Source: Nepenthes gracilis (taxonomy: Eukaryota; Streptophyta; Magnoliopsida; Caryophyllales; Nepenthaceae). Taken from it: a stretch of 64,000 nt of DNA. Shown here in pieces: positions 11,630 through 22,739 of the stretch (position 1 is the stretch's first letter; every line of letters begins with the position of its first letter). The notes beneath the pieces were generated by a model that made no database searches, was not told the DNA's origin, and saw only the letters and a program-made list of their open reading frames with translations. Position numbers and translations under genes: made by a program. The stretch spans positions 6,997,501 to 7,061,500 of the forward strand of contig BSYO01000033.1 in the NCBI GenBank assembly GCA_033239525.1, given 5' to 3'.

Positions 11630-12763
11630 AGTTAGACGTCCCATTTAGGTTGGCATATTTTGTGACCGTGTCGGGTTGTTGGTTGGCGTAGCATTTTGAT
11701 TACTTTGAAGATCTGCAGCGGTTCTATGTCCGAAGGTCGTTGACGCATCTTTCTTAGTATCCACGCTTACCTTGTGTTCACTCCAACCCCTAGTATATAT
11801 TTTACATGTGGCTCGCTCAAGGCGGGTCCTTGGCGCAAAATCCAGAGTGGGTGTACAAGTTGCTTGCTCTAGGGCTCGCCCTTGGCACAAAAACCCGCGA
11901 AGGTGACTTAGTGGCTCACTCAAGGTCCGCCCCGGTGCCCTATTTGGCGCACATTTACACACGTTCAGTTCATGTATCGCTCGAAGCACGCCTCACGCAT
12001 GTCCTTGGCACTGGGGCGGGTGATTTGTGTAACCCTAGACGCGCCTTTCACACGCTTGAGCGTTGTGGCGTGGTCTTGCCAACGGTCATATTTTTGACTT
12101 AGTTTTTGGTGTCCCTATATATCTTCTCCTACATTTTCTTTTTTACTTATTGGATTGAAAACATTTGAACGCCTCTATAAACCAAAGCTTTCACGGCTAT
12201 GCGTTTATGTTGGTTCTTTTGAGAAAACTAGCCTTCGACTGTTTGTGTCACATCGACGAAGTTTTCTCATTGAAAAGTTACTTCTCCTTTTACACCTTTT
12301 TTCACTTGATAACCTTTGCGAGCTACGTTGGTGGTGTGAAAATTAGGATCTAGTGGTGTACGGCAATTTAGCGGTTCGTAAGGCAAGATTGACTTGAATA
12401 TCGGAAGGCATTTGGTTTCGTTGCCACGGGCAAATCTAAAGAGTTCATTGGTAGTGATCACAAGTTGGGAGTAAATCGGCTAGGATAATGAGTTTGTACC
12501 ACTCGATTTATAAGATAATTTTTATAGTGTATATCTTCCTTAGCTGTTGAAATCTGGAGGGTTTTACACGATAACCATGGTTATCAAGGTTTTTCTTTGT
12601 CACAAAAAATCACGTCTTTATTGTTATTGCTTTCACTATTTACTATTCACATCTAAATTAGAATATATTTTTTACATGTATTATATATTCTGTGATTTTT
12701 ATTTCGCAAATTTGTTGAGGGGTCGAAACATTTTTAGTAATTCAGAACGATTAGTTCCTTTCA
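11630..12763 (+). repeat. 5' LTR of the Sirevirus-like element
   Basis: Aligns along its length with 16032-17162. The shared start is GTTAG(A/G)(C/T)GTCCC and the shared end is TTAGTTC(C/T)TTTCA. A TATATA stretch near 12115-12120 could be the promoter. Many substitutions separate the two LTRs, so the insertion is not recent. Confidence 0.9.
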
Positions 12764-12765
12764 AT

Positions 12766-12776
12766 TGGTATCAGAG
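12766..12776 (+). other. Primer binding site (tRNA-iMet type)
   Basis: TGGTATCAGAG starts two bases after the 5' LTR end. It is the usual Copia minus-strand primer site, complementary to the 3' end of initiator tRNA-Met. Confidence 0.88.
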
Positions 12777-12792
12777 ATTTATCCCGATCTAG

Positions 12793-14556
12793 ATGCATAC
12801 CAGTCAATCGCTATCCATTTTTTCCTATTTTGATAGGAGTAACTACACGTATTGGAAAATTCATATGAAAGAGTTTCTCAAATTAATGGATGAGCGCATA
12901 TGGGCCAGCACACAAATTGGGTGGACTCCACCTAGAAGTACCATGGGTGATGAATTGAAAGTTTTATCCTTGTAGACCAAAGAAGAACTTGATGCATGCA
13001 ATTGGAATAGTTAGGGGTTGCATGCTATCTTTATGGCTGCGTTGCCCAAAGAATTTAAGCGTATATCAATGTGCGAGACCTTGAAAGAGGCGTAGGACAT
13101 CTTTGAGATTACCCATGAGGGAATAAATTGGTTAAAAACTCTAAATTGTAAATGCTTATTGCTAGGTTTGAGGAAATTCGTATGAAAAATGACGAGACTT
13201 TTGATAAATTTTAATGCTAAATTAATGACATTATTAATTCTATATTCAATTTAGGAGAACGAATTTCCGAGAATAGAATCGTCTGAAAAGTCCTGCTGTT
13301 TCTACTTGAATGTTTTATACCGAAGGTACTGCTATTTAGAAAAGTAAAGACCTTGATAAATTAAAAATTAAAGAACTGGTTGGTTCTCTACAAATGTATG
13401 AGTTCACTTTCCCACAATCCAAGCAGAATAAATCAATTGCCTTAAAAACTGTAAAGGAAGAGAGAGATCGTAACTTTGATAAAGAGTTGTGCATCGATGA
13501 GGATTTTGCCTTGTTTGTTAAAAATTTTAAAAAGTTTACAAAAATAAAAATAACAAATGAACCTCCAAGGAAATTGACTTGTCACATAACTTGGTCAAAA
13601 AAGATAAAAAGGAGAATAAAGACAAAAAAAAAAAAAAGAAACCTTAAGGAATCCTATGTCATGAATGTTACCACTTCATTTATATCGACACCGAATGCCC
13701 TAATTTTAAACGTCAAAAAGGGAAAGTCTTAAATGTGTCCCTCTTAGATGACGAAGAAGATGAAAAATATCTAAAGAGGAAGAAGTAAACTATATGGCCT
13801 TCAAGACTTCCATTATTAGTGGTGAGGAAGCCATAACTGTGAAATCAGAACAATCGAATTCTTTCGGTGACGAATCTGATAATGAATTCGATAGTATTCA
13901 GGAGGCTTATGACAAACTGTTTAGAGAGTGTCTAAAAGTAAAGAAAACTAGTAAATCCCTAAGTAGTAAATTAGATGAATTTGAAAATGTTAAGGGAGAA
14001 GTCACATTAAAACAAGAATGGTTCATTGTTGAACATTGTAAATTGGAGATGTTGAATGGGTCCCTTACTACTAAAATCAAATCTTTAGAATTGGAGCTCA
14101 AAAATTCCAAGAATGATATTAAAACTTTCTCAAGTAGAACTCAAAAGATTGATCATGTCAAAATTGGGAAAGTTTATAGGAAACAAAATGGGCTTAGGGT
14201 ATGTCGAGAACGCTTCCAAAAATGGTGAACCTTCTAAACCAATTTTTGTTCCCACCACAAAAACCCTCCATAAAAACATTGGTGCCCCAAAACTTTTTAA
14301 ATCAATGCCAAAAATCATGGAAAACCGAATTAGTTCAAACTTCTTGTGCAAACCAAATAATAAAACGACTGTGAATAAACCTGATAGAACCTCTAAACCA
14401 AATAGGTCTAATACTTATTTTCGAAATGAATCCAAAAATTCCAACACTTTCCCTAAGTTTGTGCCTACCTGCCATGTGTGTGGGCAAATTGGGTACATAC
14501 GTCCCGTTGTTGCACCATCAATCGACTGTACAATCAAAGATAAGGGGCGAAAATGA
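12793..14556 (+). pseudogene. Sirevirus-like gag, broken
   Basis: The first frame begins 17 bases after the primer site and encodes FDRSNYTYWKIHMKEFL, the N-terminal signature of Copia gag (capsid) proteins. Later frames at 13394-13732, 13794-14228 and 14113-14556 carry a Lys/Glu-rich coiled-coil-like stretch and a degenerate zinc knuckle (CHVCGQIGYIR) near 14470. Several stops and shifts separate these frames. Gag would have packaged the element RNA. Confidence 0.8.
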
Positions 14557-14699
14557 AAAATTTCGTTAATCATATTCAATAGCTAAATCAGAAGGTAAAT
14601 ACGGGAAGAAAAATATGGATAAAGAAGAGTGATTTAAAATATGCCTCTAAAATTTATTCTTGTAAAGTTGCTCACATTGCCTTAGAAACTCAAAATCAT

Positions 14700-14980
14700 T
14701 CACTATGGTATTTAGACAATATATGCTCTAGACACGTGTGGCAATAAAGCCATGTTTTCATCACTAATTGACTATCCTGATTGGACGGTTGTTTTTGGCG
14801 ATAGAGCAAACGCTCCTATCATTGGCAAAGATTTGATTAGTATTTGTGGGCTCTCAAAGCCATGTGATGTTCTGTATGTATCCGAGCTTAAATCTTCTCT
14901 CCTCTCGTCGGATGGTTGTGTGGAGAATCATGTTGTTGAATCTCTTTTCTGTCACACACTTCTCCACTCTCCTAGAGGAT
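14700..14980 (+). pseudogene. Sirevirus-like protease trace
   Basis: A WYLDNICSRH-like stretch near 14711, with GDRANAPIIGKG-type sequence after a frame change, resembles the retropepsin that follows the zinc knuckle in Copia elements. The catalytic motif is damaged. No integrase follows; an unrelated, GC-richer region (15000-15600) comes next. Confidence 0.5.
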
Positions 14981-14994
14981 AAAGTCCTCTTTCT

Positions 14995-15600
14995 TTATCT
15001 CTCGTAGGTGGTTAGCCCGTTGATTTTCCATCCCACATCTGTTCCCATATGCTTGATCATTTCACTTTTAAGAAGGATGACGACCTTCTGTTTGGTTGCC
15101 TTATCCAACGCGTCGTCATGGGCTTCGGTGTCTAGTTCCCGGACTTTTTGGGTACGGCTTGGCAAGCACATTAGTAGCACCACATCTGCACAATGCCAGG
15201 CCCACTCTCATCATCACTCCCCATCTCCTGATGTTCCCATCGAAGATTCGCTTTCGGCAAACCTTTCTGGTGCGGGCGAGGTTGAGGCATCCAACCGGGC
15301 CACTCGCCCCCTTTTCCACCTTCCTCCTCCTCTTCCCAGATTCTGGGCCATCTCTCCTACATTTTTTGGCAGCTTGCCCTGTTGTTCTGCTCTCATGAGC
15401 GGCTGGAGTCTCGCGTTTAGCGCATTTCGACTTCGCAAGCGCAGTTTCGGTCCGACGTGCTTGACGGTCTTTCGTACCTTGACTCTCATCTTGTTACTCG
15501 GGAGGAGTAGCCTCTTCGTTCAGCGGTGCAGCCTCCTCGTCTCTCTTCCGCGCAGCGGTCCCTTCCGCAGGCTTCCTAGGATTCTGAGTCTGATTGATGC
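14995..15600. other. Extra region of the Sirevirus-like element, function unknown
   Basis: This GC-richer segment is open on both strands for long stretches (+ 15008-15700; - 15489-15214 and 15183-14995). The codon pattern does not settle which strand, if either, was coding. It lies where Sireviruses sometimes carry an envelope-like or other extra gene, before the polypurine tracts. I recognise no domain. Confidence 0.25.
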
Positions 15601-15618
15601 CCTTTGGTCATTCGTGAC

Positions 15619-15672
15619 AAAAAGGGGGAGTTCTTGTTCAGGGGGAGAGTTAGGTTATTTTGTTAGGGGGAG
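15619..15672 (+). other. Repeated polypurine tracts
   Basis: Three G-rich purine runs lie at 15619-15630, 15641-15648 and 15665-15672, each containing GGGGGAG. A fourth, decayed purine run (AAATGGCGAGA) ends two bases before the 3' LTR. Multiplied polypurine tracts are a described hallmark of Sireviruses. They prime plus-strand DNA synthesis. Confidence 0.65.
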
Positions 15673-16031
15673 GCTTATTTTTCACTTTGTTTCCATTTGA
15701 TTTCTTTGTTATCTTGTTTACTGTTCTCATGTTTGCATATGCTCTCTATTATTATTGCACTCTGATATTATCTATTTGCTATTGTTTCTCCTCTTCTTCT
15801 ATACTATGTCTGAACAGGAAAAGGCCAGCAGCTTCCTTTTAGCACCGCAACTCCTTTATATATTTTTTCTCTTTTGCGTGTATTGTGTCCGTTGTCCTCT
15901 AGGAGTAGATTTTTATATATATGAGTTCTATATCGGTGGTTGTTGAACCTGTAATTTTCTTGTAGTTGTTTTTATTCATAGCTTTATTATTTTATGTGGA
16001 ATTTTGTCGCAGAATTGTCAAATGGCGAGAT

Positions 16032-17162
16032 TGTTAGGTGTCCCTTTTAGGTTGGCATATTTTGTGATTGTGTCGGGTTGTTGGTTGGTGTAGCATTTTG
16101 ATTACTTTGAAGATCTGGAGCGGTTCCACGGTCGATGGTCACCGATGCATCTCTCCCAGTATCCATACTCACCTCGTGTTCACTCCAACCCCTAGTATAT
16201 ATTTTACACGTGGCTCGCATGAGGTGCGCCTTTGGAGCAAAATCCAGAGTGGGTGTACAAGTGGCTTTCTCAAGGCGCACCCTTTTTGCAAAAACCCGAG
16301 TAGGTGACTTCGTGGCTCGCTCGAGGTGCATCCCAAGCCCCTATTGACGCACTTTTATGCACTTTCAGTTCATGTATCGCTCCAAGTGTGCCTTAGGCAC
16401 ATCCTTGGCGCAAGAGCGTGTAATCTGTGTAACCCTAGGTGCGCCTCTTGCGCGGCTTGAGCACTGCGGCGCAGTCTTGCCAACGGTCATATTTTTGACT
16501 TAGTTTTTGGCTTCCCTATCTATCTTTTCCTGCATTTTTTGTTTTACTTACTGGACCGAAAACATTTGAATGCCTCTAAAAACCATAGCTTTCATGGTTA
16601 TGCATATACGTTGGTTCTTTTGAGAAAACTAGCCTTCGACTATTTGTGTCACCTCGACAAAGTTTTCTCATCGAAAAGTTACTTCTCTCTTTACACCTTT
16701 TCCTGTCTGATAACCTTCGCGAGCTACGTTGGCGGCGTGGAAATTGGGATCTAGTGGTGTATGACAATTTAGCGGTTCGTAAGGGAAGATTGACTTGAAG
16801 ATCGGAAGGCATCCGATTTCATTACCGTTGGCAAATTTAAGGAGTTTTTTGGTAGAGATCACAAAATAGGAGCAAGTTTGTTAGGATAGTGTATCTGTAT
16901 TACCTGGTTTGTAAGTTGATTTTCATAGTGCATATCTTCCTTAACTGTTGAAATTTGGAGGGTTTTACTCGATAGCCACAATTATCAAGGTTTCTCTTTA
17001 TCACCAAAAATTACGTCTTTATTATTATTGCTTTTACTATTTACTGTTCATATCTAGATTAGAATATTTTTTGCTTGTATTATATATTTTGTGATTTTTA
17101 TTCCGCAAATTTGTTGAGGAGTTGAAACATTGTTAGTAATTCAGAACGATTAGTTCTTTTCA
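16032..17162 (+). repeat. 3' LTR of the Sirevirus-like element
   Basis: Begins TGTTAGGTGTCCC and ends TTCTTTTCA, and is followed by the GATTT target duplication (17163-17167) and the rest of FG exon 4. Confidence 0.9.
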
Positions 17163-17167
17163 GATTT

Positions 17168-17286
17168 GTTTGGAGCAACTAAGTCATCTTCACCTTGAAC
17201 TTTCATGTCAACCCTTGGAGCTGCTGTGCCTACTCCCGATGCCTTCTCCACTCCAACCTCTGGAGTCAGTTCTTCATTTTGTGGTG
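17168..17286 (+). pseudogene. NUP98: FG exon copy 4, 3' part
   Basis: Continues the frame interrupted at 11629 (LFGATKSSSP, then a stop, then STLGAAVPTPDAFST and SGVSSS). With the insertion removed the exon is 273 bases, a multiple of three. A TGA lies at 17196-17198, where copies 2 and 3 have a tryptophan codon. The donor position reads CTGAGT instead of GTGAGT (17287), so splicing would also fail here. Confidence 0.85.
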
Positions 17287-19101
17287 CTGAGTGAATAACT
17301 TTGTCTCATAATTTTTGTTCCGTTGTTCCTGCTATATTAAATTATGTAGTGAGTGTCTGTTGGATTCAAAATTTAAGCAATGTGGTTACACTTGAACCTT
17401 CTTAAATTTTTTGTTTTAGTGTCATTTCTAGGTTCTGGTTGAACAGTGACTATTTACTTTGAGAGGCTTCTTTTGAGTATCAAATGATATATATTTCTAA
17501 CATTGAGTATGCATTGCAGCGTACAAAATTCTAGATACAGATTTTAGGATCTCTATAATGGCATAGAAATGACTGCGTACATCTGACAATTCTCCGGCAC
17601 CATAATGTGAGGGTCTTGTGCATTGGAATGCTCTTTTTCTTTGTCTTCTTGTCTTCTTTGAGATCTATCTTCTTTTAGAAACCTATGTATATTTGAAAAT
17701 TGATTCAATCTAAGGAGTTATGGAGCAAGCTCCGGACCAATGAATTATTAGTCATGCACGCCTCAAACACAAAAAAGAGGTTGTAGGATTGGGATATCAC
17801 TGTAATGTATCCTATGATGCTCAAATTAGTAATGCTAAACAAACTAGAAGACATGGTGGGAGGAATAATACCTCTTCCATGAAGGAAGTAATTGTGTTGG
17901 ATTCCTCATTTGGGAGGTGTATAGATTCTTATGGAGGACTAGTTTTGTGCCCTCAGTGGTCCTTTGAGAATGACTCACTGGATCGTGAAGGATACTGCAG
18001 CCTTGGGTGGTTGATTCTTAGGAAGACTGGCCATTAGAACTACTTTTCAAGATGGATAATAATGATTTGTCAATATAAGTTCTTGGAAGCTGACTGCATA
18101 TGAAGTTGAATGATTCTGTGAGCTTTGTCTTTGAGTGCTTGTTCTTCCATTATCTCCTCCCCTCTTTCTATGTGGAAGGTTCTTATATTTATAGATGCAC
18201 TGGACATGTCTTGGGCGTGTTAATGCTGATGTATGATTGGGGGATTTGGGGCCATGATGGTAGGTGCAATTATTTTGTGGTCTTGGTCCAAGGCCAGCGA
18301 AACATCCCCGATTGCCCTACCTTAATTGCCTTTTCAGGCATACTGATGTGACGACCGAGTCAACTGCTGATTAGGTGGTTGGCATTGATTCGCTGATCTT
18401 TGCTGATACTAATGTGTTTTGCTAGTTTGTGTGGATCCCTGAGTTTGGGCAATGATCCTGCTGTGGCCTATACTGGCACATTGGCTTAAAGTGCTTTGCT
18501 AGGTTGAGTCCTTTTACCTCCACACCTCGGCATCTGGCGCCTTGCCAGATGGACTCCCTTTACCTTGGTTCTCTGGTGTTGGGCACCTTGTTGGACTGTC
18601 TCCCTTTACCTTGGTACCTAGGCCTCAAGTGTCTTTCTGAACCAGCTTCCTGTACTTCATTACCTTGGCAACTCAGTGTCGGGTGCTTTGTACCCTTTTG
18701 ACTTCACAGTTCTGGTCCCACCCATACGAATTCGTACCATCTGCTTTGTTACCGAACCCTTCCGGAGCTATTAATCCATTTCAGATATAAAAATGGAAGT
18801 TCCATTGCAGTTTCTTCATGTTTTCATTCTTTTTCATGTTTTCTTGGCATGCCTGCTATATAAGTCACATCTTGCATTCTAATTTCTGCAGATGCATTCT
18901 ACTACTGGATGCAGTTGCTCTAGTAGTTCTATTGATTTCACAACTTTGATACAAACATAATTCACATTTATTATGTTTGGTCACTGAGCCGTTTCCTCTG
19001 TCTCTTGGTGTCTCTTCTTATCATACACATTTTTCATGTAACATGCCTATTCTGAAGTATTATGTGCAGTTACGATAATATTACTTTCCATCATCCAACA
19101 G
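17287..19101 (+). other. Intron 4 with an extra inserted segment
   Basis: Both ends (17290-17690 and 18775-19100) match the corresponding parts of the other module introns. The middle, about 17700-18770, has no counterpart in the introns at 9424-10323 or 10606-11475 and looks like a roughly 1.1-kb insertion of unknown type. It contains an 82-codon open frame (17789-18037) with no recognised domain. It also holds imperfect repeats of a block containing 'ctccctttaccttgg' near 18540-18620. No LTR or inverted repeat was found at its ends. Confidence 0.5.
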
Positions 19102-19377
19102 GATTTGGGCAAAAGTCTACCAGTGCTTTTGGGTCTTCATCAGTTTTTGGGCTAAGCAACTGCTCGGGTAACAATCCTTTTCCTCTGAATTCATCCACAA
19201 GTACTTCTTTTGGTTTGTCAACTAGGGATTCAATATTTGGTGGAACATTAACTGGTGCAGTTAGAGCAACGCTGTCATCTTCATCCTTGGCTTCTGCATC
19301 ATCGTTTGGAAGTACTCTGCCTTCTTCCCATGCATTTCCAGCTCTGAATTTTGGAGTTTCTTCATCATCCTTTGATG
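19102..19377 (+). pseudogene. NUP98: FG exon copy 5 (open)
   Basis: The acceptor CAG lies at 19099-19101 and the donor GTAAGT at 19378. It is 276 bases, phase 1 to phase 1, open throughout. It encodes FGQKSTSAFGSSSVFG, NNPFPL, TSFGLST, DSIFGGT and FGVSSSSFD. Its donor is GTAAGT rather than the GTGAGT of copies 1-3, so it may represent an older, separate exon rather than a recent duplicate. Confidence 0.87.
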
Positions 19378-20368
19378 GTAAGTAAAAATGTTTTACTGAA
19401 CTACTTTCTTATTATTATTCCACATAATGTTTATTTGTAGTTTTAGTTTACTATTGGTGAGCTTATGGATCTAAGATCGGTTGTCTATTGGGTTTGGTTT
19501 GACTGTCCAAAGCATGACTTTGTAGTTCAACATTGTGCAATTTTCTTGAGATTTCACATCCTGCATGCTGAATATGATTAGTTGACTTATGACTGTTAAA
19601 AGAGATGGTAACCTTTGAAATTACTTTTTACTGTTTGAATATATTGATTTGGTTTTTCAGTTGACTTTTGATATTGGCATTCCTAAAGTATGGTCTAATG
19701 GATCTTCTTTTTTGACTAACTTTCAGTATCTAATCATATCTCTTTGTAATAAACCGATCTTGTAGTTCGCATGCCTTCTAATCAGTTCTAGTTAGAGTTC
19801 TTTTGCTTGAAATGAAAAAAATTGTCTCCATCTACTTATATACACACACCCACACACAATGAGGGCATTTGGTCTAGTGGTATGATTCTTGCTTTGGATG
19901 TGAGAGGTCCCGAGTTCGGTTCTCAGAACGCCCCTTATGCCACTCTTATGTACTTATTAAATAAGCAAATTATGGAATGAAAATTACGGCTACATTGCTT
20001 ACTCTTAATTGATTTGCAACTCCTTTTGTCCTTTTAACTGGTGAATGGGTGTTCTGGATGTCCAAGCAACACTAGGCCGTAAGTTTCTCATGTTTTACAT
20101 GTTTTCTGTTCTTTCTTCCACAGTTTCCTGGTCTTTTTTCTACACCAATTTGCCTCTTTTAAATTAAGCTTAAAGAATGTTCTTTTTGTCTTTATTCAAG
20201 TGGTAATTTTTTCTTAACTTTGATGAAAATGTCCTTTGCATGAAATCTGACTATTAAATCATATGTTCAATCTCCTATGGTTTCCCTCATCTTTTCATTG
20301 ACTGTTCACCAAATTCCCATCACGACTTCATGTCTTGAAGTCCATTGTTTGTTTCATTTATTCCATAG
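19378..20368 (+). other. Intron 5 of the Nup98-like gene
   Basis: AT-rich intron holding the tRNA-Pro-like sequence (19863-19934) and a short CA-rich run near 19840-19858. It shows little similarity to the other module introns. No further gene is supported. Confidence 0.5.
19863..19934 (+). tRNA. tRNA-Pro(UGG)-like sequence, probably degenerate
   Basis: 72 bases start GGGCATTTGGTCTAGTGG and end with the acceptor half AACGCCC. The anticodon loop reads TTTGGAT, with anticodon TGG, and a T-arm with TTCG is present. The order of arms and overall sequence fit plant tRNA-Pro. There appears to be an A-C mismatch in the acceptor stem and one mismatch in the T stem, which suggests a pseudogene. It lies in a Nup98-like intron on the same strand. 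No CCA is encoded, as expected of a nuclear tRNA. Confidence 0.75.
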
Positions 20369-20412
20369 TGGCCGTAGGACAGGCATCTACTGGCACTTTT
20401 GAGTCTTCTTCA
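20369..20412 (+). pseudogene. NUP98: FG exon copy 6 start, truncated by a Tat element
   Basis: After an AG at 20367-20368 the phase-1 frame encodes VGQASTGTFESSSAFA, which aligns with the FGQKST-AFGSSSVFG start of copy 5. Similarity stops at about 20412, where retroelement sequence begins. The rest of this exon is not found downstream in the window. Confidence 0.6.
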
Positions 20413-20904
20413 GCCTTTGCACATAACATCTACATGCATCATTTATTTCATTTATTCCTCTCTCTGTAAAGCGTTCATCTTCCAATCTCACTCTAGGCCT
20501 TCAGATTGCAGAGTCTCCTCTGACTCCCTGAGAACCGTCCCTCGATGTTTTCACACTTTCGAGATGCAGCTTCCACTCGTTCTCTGTGAACAGCGAGCTG
20601 GAAATCACACTCTCAACGGGCCACGGGATCATCTCTGCTTCTACAGGCCAACACTCCCGACAAATTTATTCTCTCTCTCTCTTTTACTTATTAGTTCACC
20701 TTCCATAGTTCAAAGGCTTTTTATTGAATTGAGCATCGGAGTGTTTTCGGTGGGACAACCTTCCGCCGGCACCTGACCTCTCGTTTTCTGTAGTGGTGTG
20801 CAGGATTCAGACTCAGTGAATAGAGCCGGATCAACTCAACTGGGCGAATCCGAATCTGTTCGAAGTTGGATCCACGCACGCATCATTGGCGTCGTCTGTG
20901 GGAA
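20413..20904 (+). repeat. 5' LTR remnant and primer binding site of the Tat element
   Basis: The sequence up to about 20885 is where the 5' LTR must end. It contains a CT-rich stretch and a short unexplained open frame. TTGGCGTCGTCTGTGGGAA (20886-20904) is the motif usually found directly after the 5' LTR in this group. Without a 3' LTR the left boundary cannot be fixed, and the LTR may be 5'-truncated. Confidence 0.6.
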
Positions 20905-20956
20905 GCGCTTACAAAAAGTCAACCGCGTTTTTCAAAAACTCTCTTCGATCAACAAA

Positions 20957-22620
20957 ATGGTGAACACAAGGGTGCAAGCAAGCGAGCCTGCCCGAGACGT
21001 AATCTCACCAAATCAGGACCATGCCATCGGTGCCATGGTCAACGGGGTAGCCGGTGGAATCTCGGCATCGTTTTTCCAAAACCTGGCGGAGCACATGCAC
21101 AACACAGACAGGATGTTCCAAATACTCTGTGCCCGCTAGGAGTAAGCACCGCTGGGGGCTGCACCAGCGGTGGCCTCGGCACCGGCGTCCGGACGAGGAG
21201 GCCAAAGAAAGAAAGTTTCGATCCAACGGACCGGAAGACGGACCAGCACTCCCGCGCCCATATCCTCACACGCCCAAAGCCACTTAAGGCATGAGGAGTG
21301 AGAAACCAGCGCAACTTCGGATGAAAGTCCGGAACGAAGGAACCCTAGATAGTCTCGAGCGGAGTCTATGCCCTAGGCTTAGGAGGAAGCTTCCCGGGCC
21401 CCGAGATCAGCCAGAGGTAGCAGCCGTCCTGCTGCTAAACCAGCCCAGGAAAGAACGGAGTTGAGAACATATCTCAATTCTAAGAGATCTGCTAACGCCA
21501 CTCCAGCAGACCCAAGGCTGGAGAAGATATCGAACCGCGTCTTTAAAGATGACGAATGCACCGCCAACATCGACAGACCTCCCTTCACGACGGAGATCTT
21601 GAACCATCCTATGTCGACAAAGTTTAAGATGCCCGCCCTTGACTCTTACAATGGAAGTGTAGATCCTGTTGATCATCTTGCCCACTTCCGCACCCATCTG
21701 GGTCTACAGGGGCTGGACGACGCAGCCGTGTGTCGTTGCTTCCTCCTCACACTAAAAAGGGACGCACACATCTGGTTCCATCATCTCCGTCCAGACTCGA
21801 TCCAAAGCTTCCAGGAGCTTGTGGATCTTTTCTTATCTTAGTATGCCTCCTGCCGCAGGGAGGAAAAACAGTCGCAACATTTGTCGCATATCAAGTAGAA
21901 GGATAGAGAGAACCCACGGAGGTTTCTAGATCGCTTCATGGTAGAAGCCAGAGGCGGATCCCGACTCACGGAGGAAATGAAACCGGGCAGTTTCATTTCG
22001 GCACTGGCGCACGGGGAGTTTTTTAGGTACTTGGCACATAAGAATCTGTAGACCTTTCGGGAAGCGCAAGCCATTTCCAGGGCCTATGCGGCAGCAGAGG
22101 AGGCTAACGAGGCGAAACGTCTAGATCGGCCTGAACGGCCTCGCTCTTTCCCGCTTGAAGGAAAGAGGAAGCACAACAGTGGTGATTACTCCCACCAAAA
22201 GTGTCACAGAGTTGGACCACCGGAGCGGAAGAACCACGGACCCATCAGCCTGACGCTCTTAATTGATACGCGGTCAAACGTCGTTATGTAGATCCGTGGG
22301 GAGAAGTTTCTTAAGTGGCCGAAACCACTTAAGAAGGCGGAGGGAGGAAATTCAGCCAAGTACTGCGATTTCCATCGATCTTCCGGGCACTCCAGAGAGG
22401 ACTGCAAGACTCTTCAAAGGGAGATTGATGAGCTAATCAGAATCGGCCACCTCACCAGGTTCATCAAAAACCTTGGTCAGAGCTCTGGAAACGCGGGCGG
22501 AGAAGGATTAGGGGCCTCTCCATCATGGAGCCGGGTCGCGGTAGGAGTGGTCAACATGATCACCATCTGGCCAGTCAAGACTCCGGCGAACAACAGGGAC
22601 TAGCATGCAGGGAGGAAGAA
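20957..22620 (+). pseudogene. Tat gag remnant
   Basis: The clearest part is the 21461-21841 frame, with KMPALDSYNGSVDPVDHL and a following WFHHLRPDSIQSFQELVDLF block, the conserved retrotransposon gag (capsid) core. An N-terminal frame (20798-21139) starts with MVNTRVQ at 20957. After a TAG at 21839-21841 the gag reading continues in pieces (DRFMVEARGGSRLTEE), with a zinc-knuckle-like stretch near 22350-22400. Confidence 0.82.
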
Positions 22621-22739
22621 GCAGCGCACTACTGACAACGTCATTACTTTTAGTGACGATGACTTGACACATATAGTTTCCCCCCATGCAGACCCCCTCG
22701 TTGTATCAGCACTCGTTTCCGATGGTAGCGTCGACTACT

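Larger units (their letters stand above)
11630..17162 (+). mobile_element. Sirevirus-like Copia element, non-autonomous, LTRs paired
   Basis: The element has two LTRs of about 1.13 kb (11630-12763 and 16032-17162), a tRNA-iMet-type primer site, a broken gag, a protease trace and several polypurine tracts. No integrase, reverse transcriptase or RNase H is recognisable in the 3.3-kb interior, so it would have needed helper enzymes. The flanking GATTT duplication and the uninterrupted exon on both sides show a clean insertion into FG exon 4. The 3' LTR begins TG and ends CA; the first base of the 5' LTR has mutated. Gag type and repeated polypurine tracts suggest the Sirevirus branch (inference). 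Confidence 0.9.

Noticed and set aside
15008..15700. 230-codon + strand frame with Ser/Leu/Pro-rich product
   Set aside because: It overlaps long - strand frames in a GC-richer segment of a retroelement and has no domain. I record the region but not a gene.
21005..21314. Antisense frames over the Tat gag region
   Set aside because: They are complements of the gag frame, with no domain of their own.
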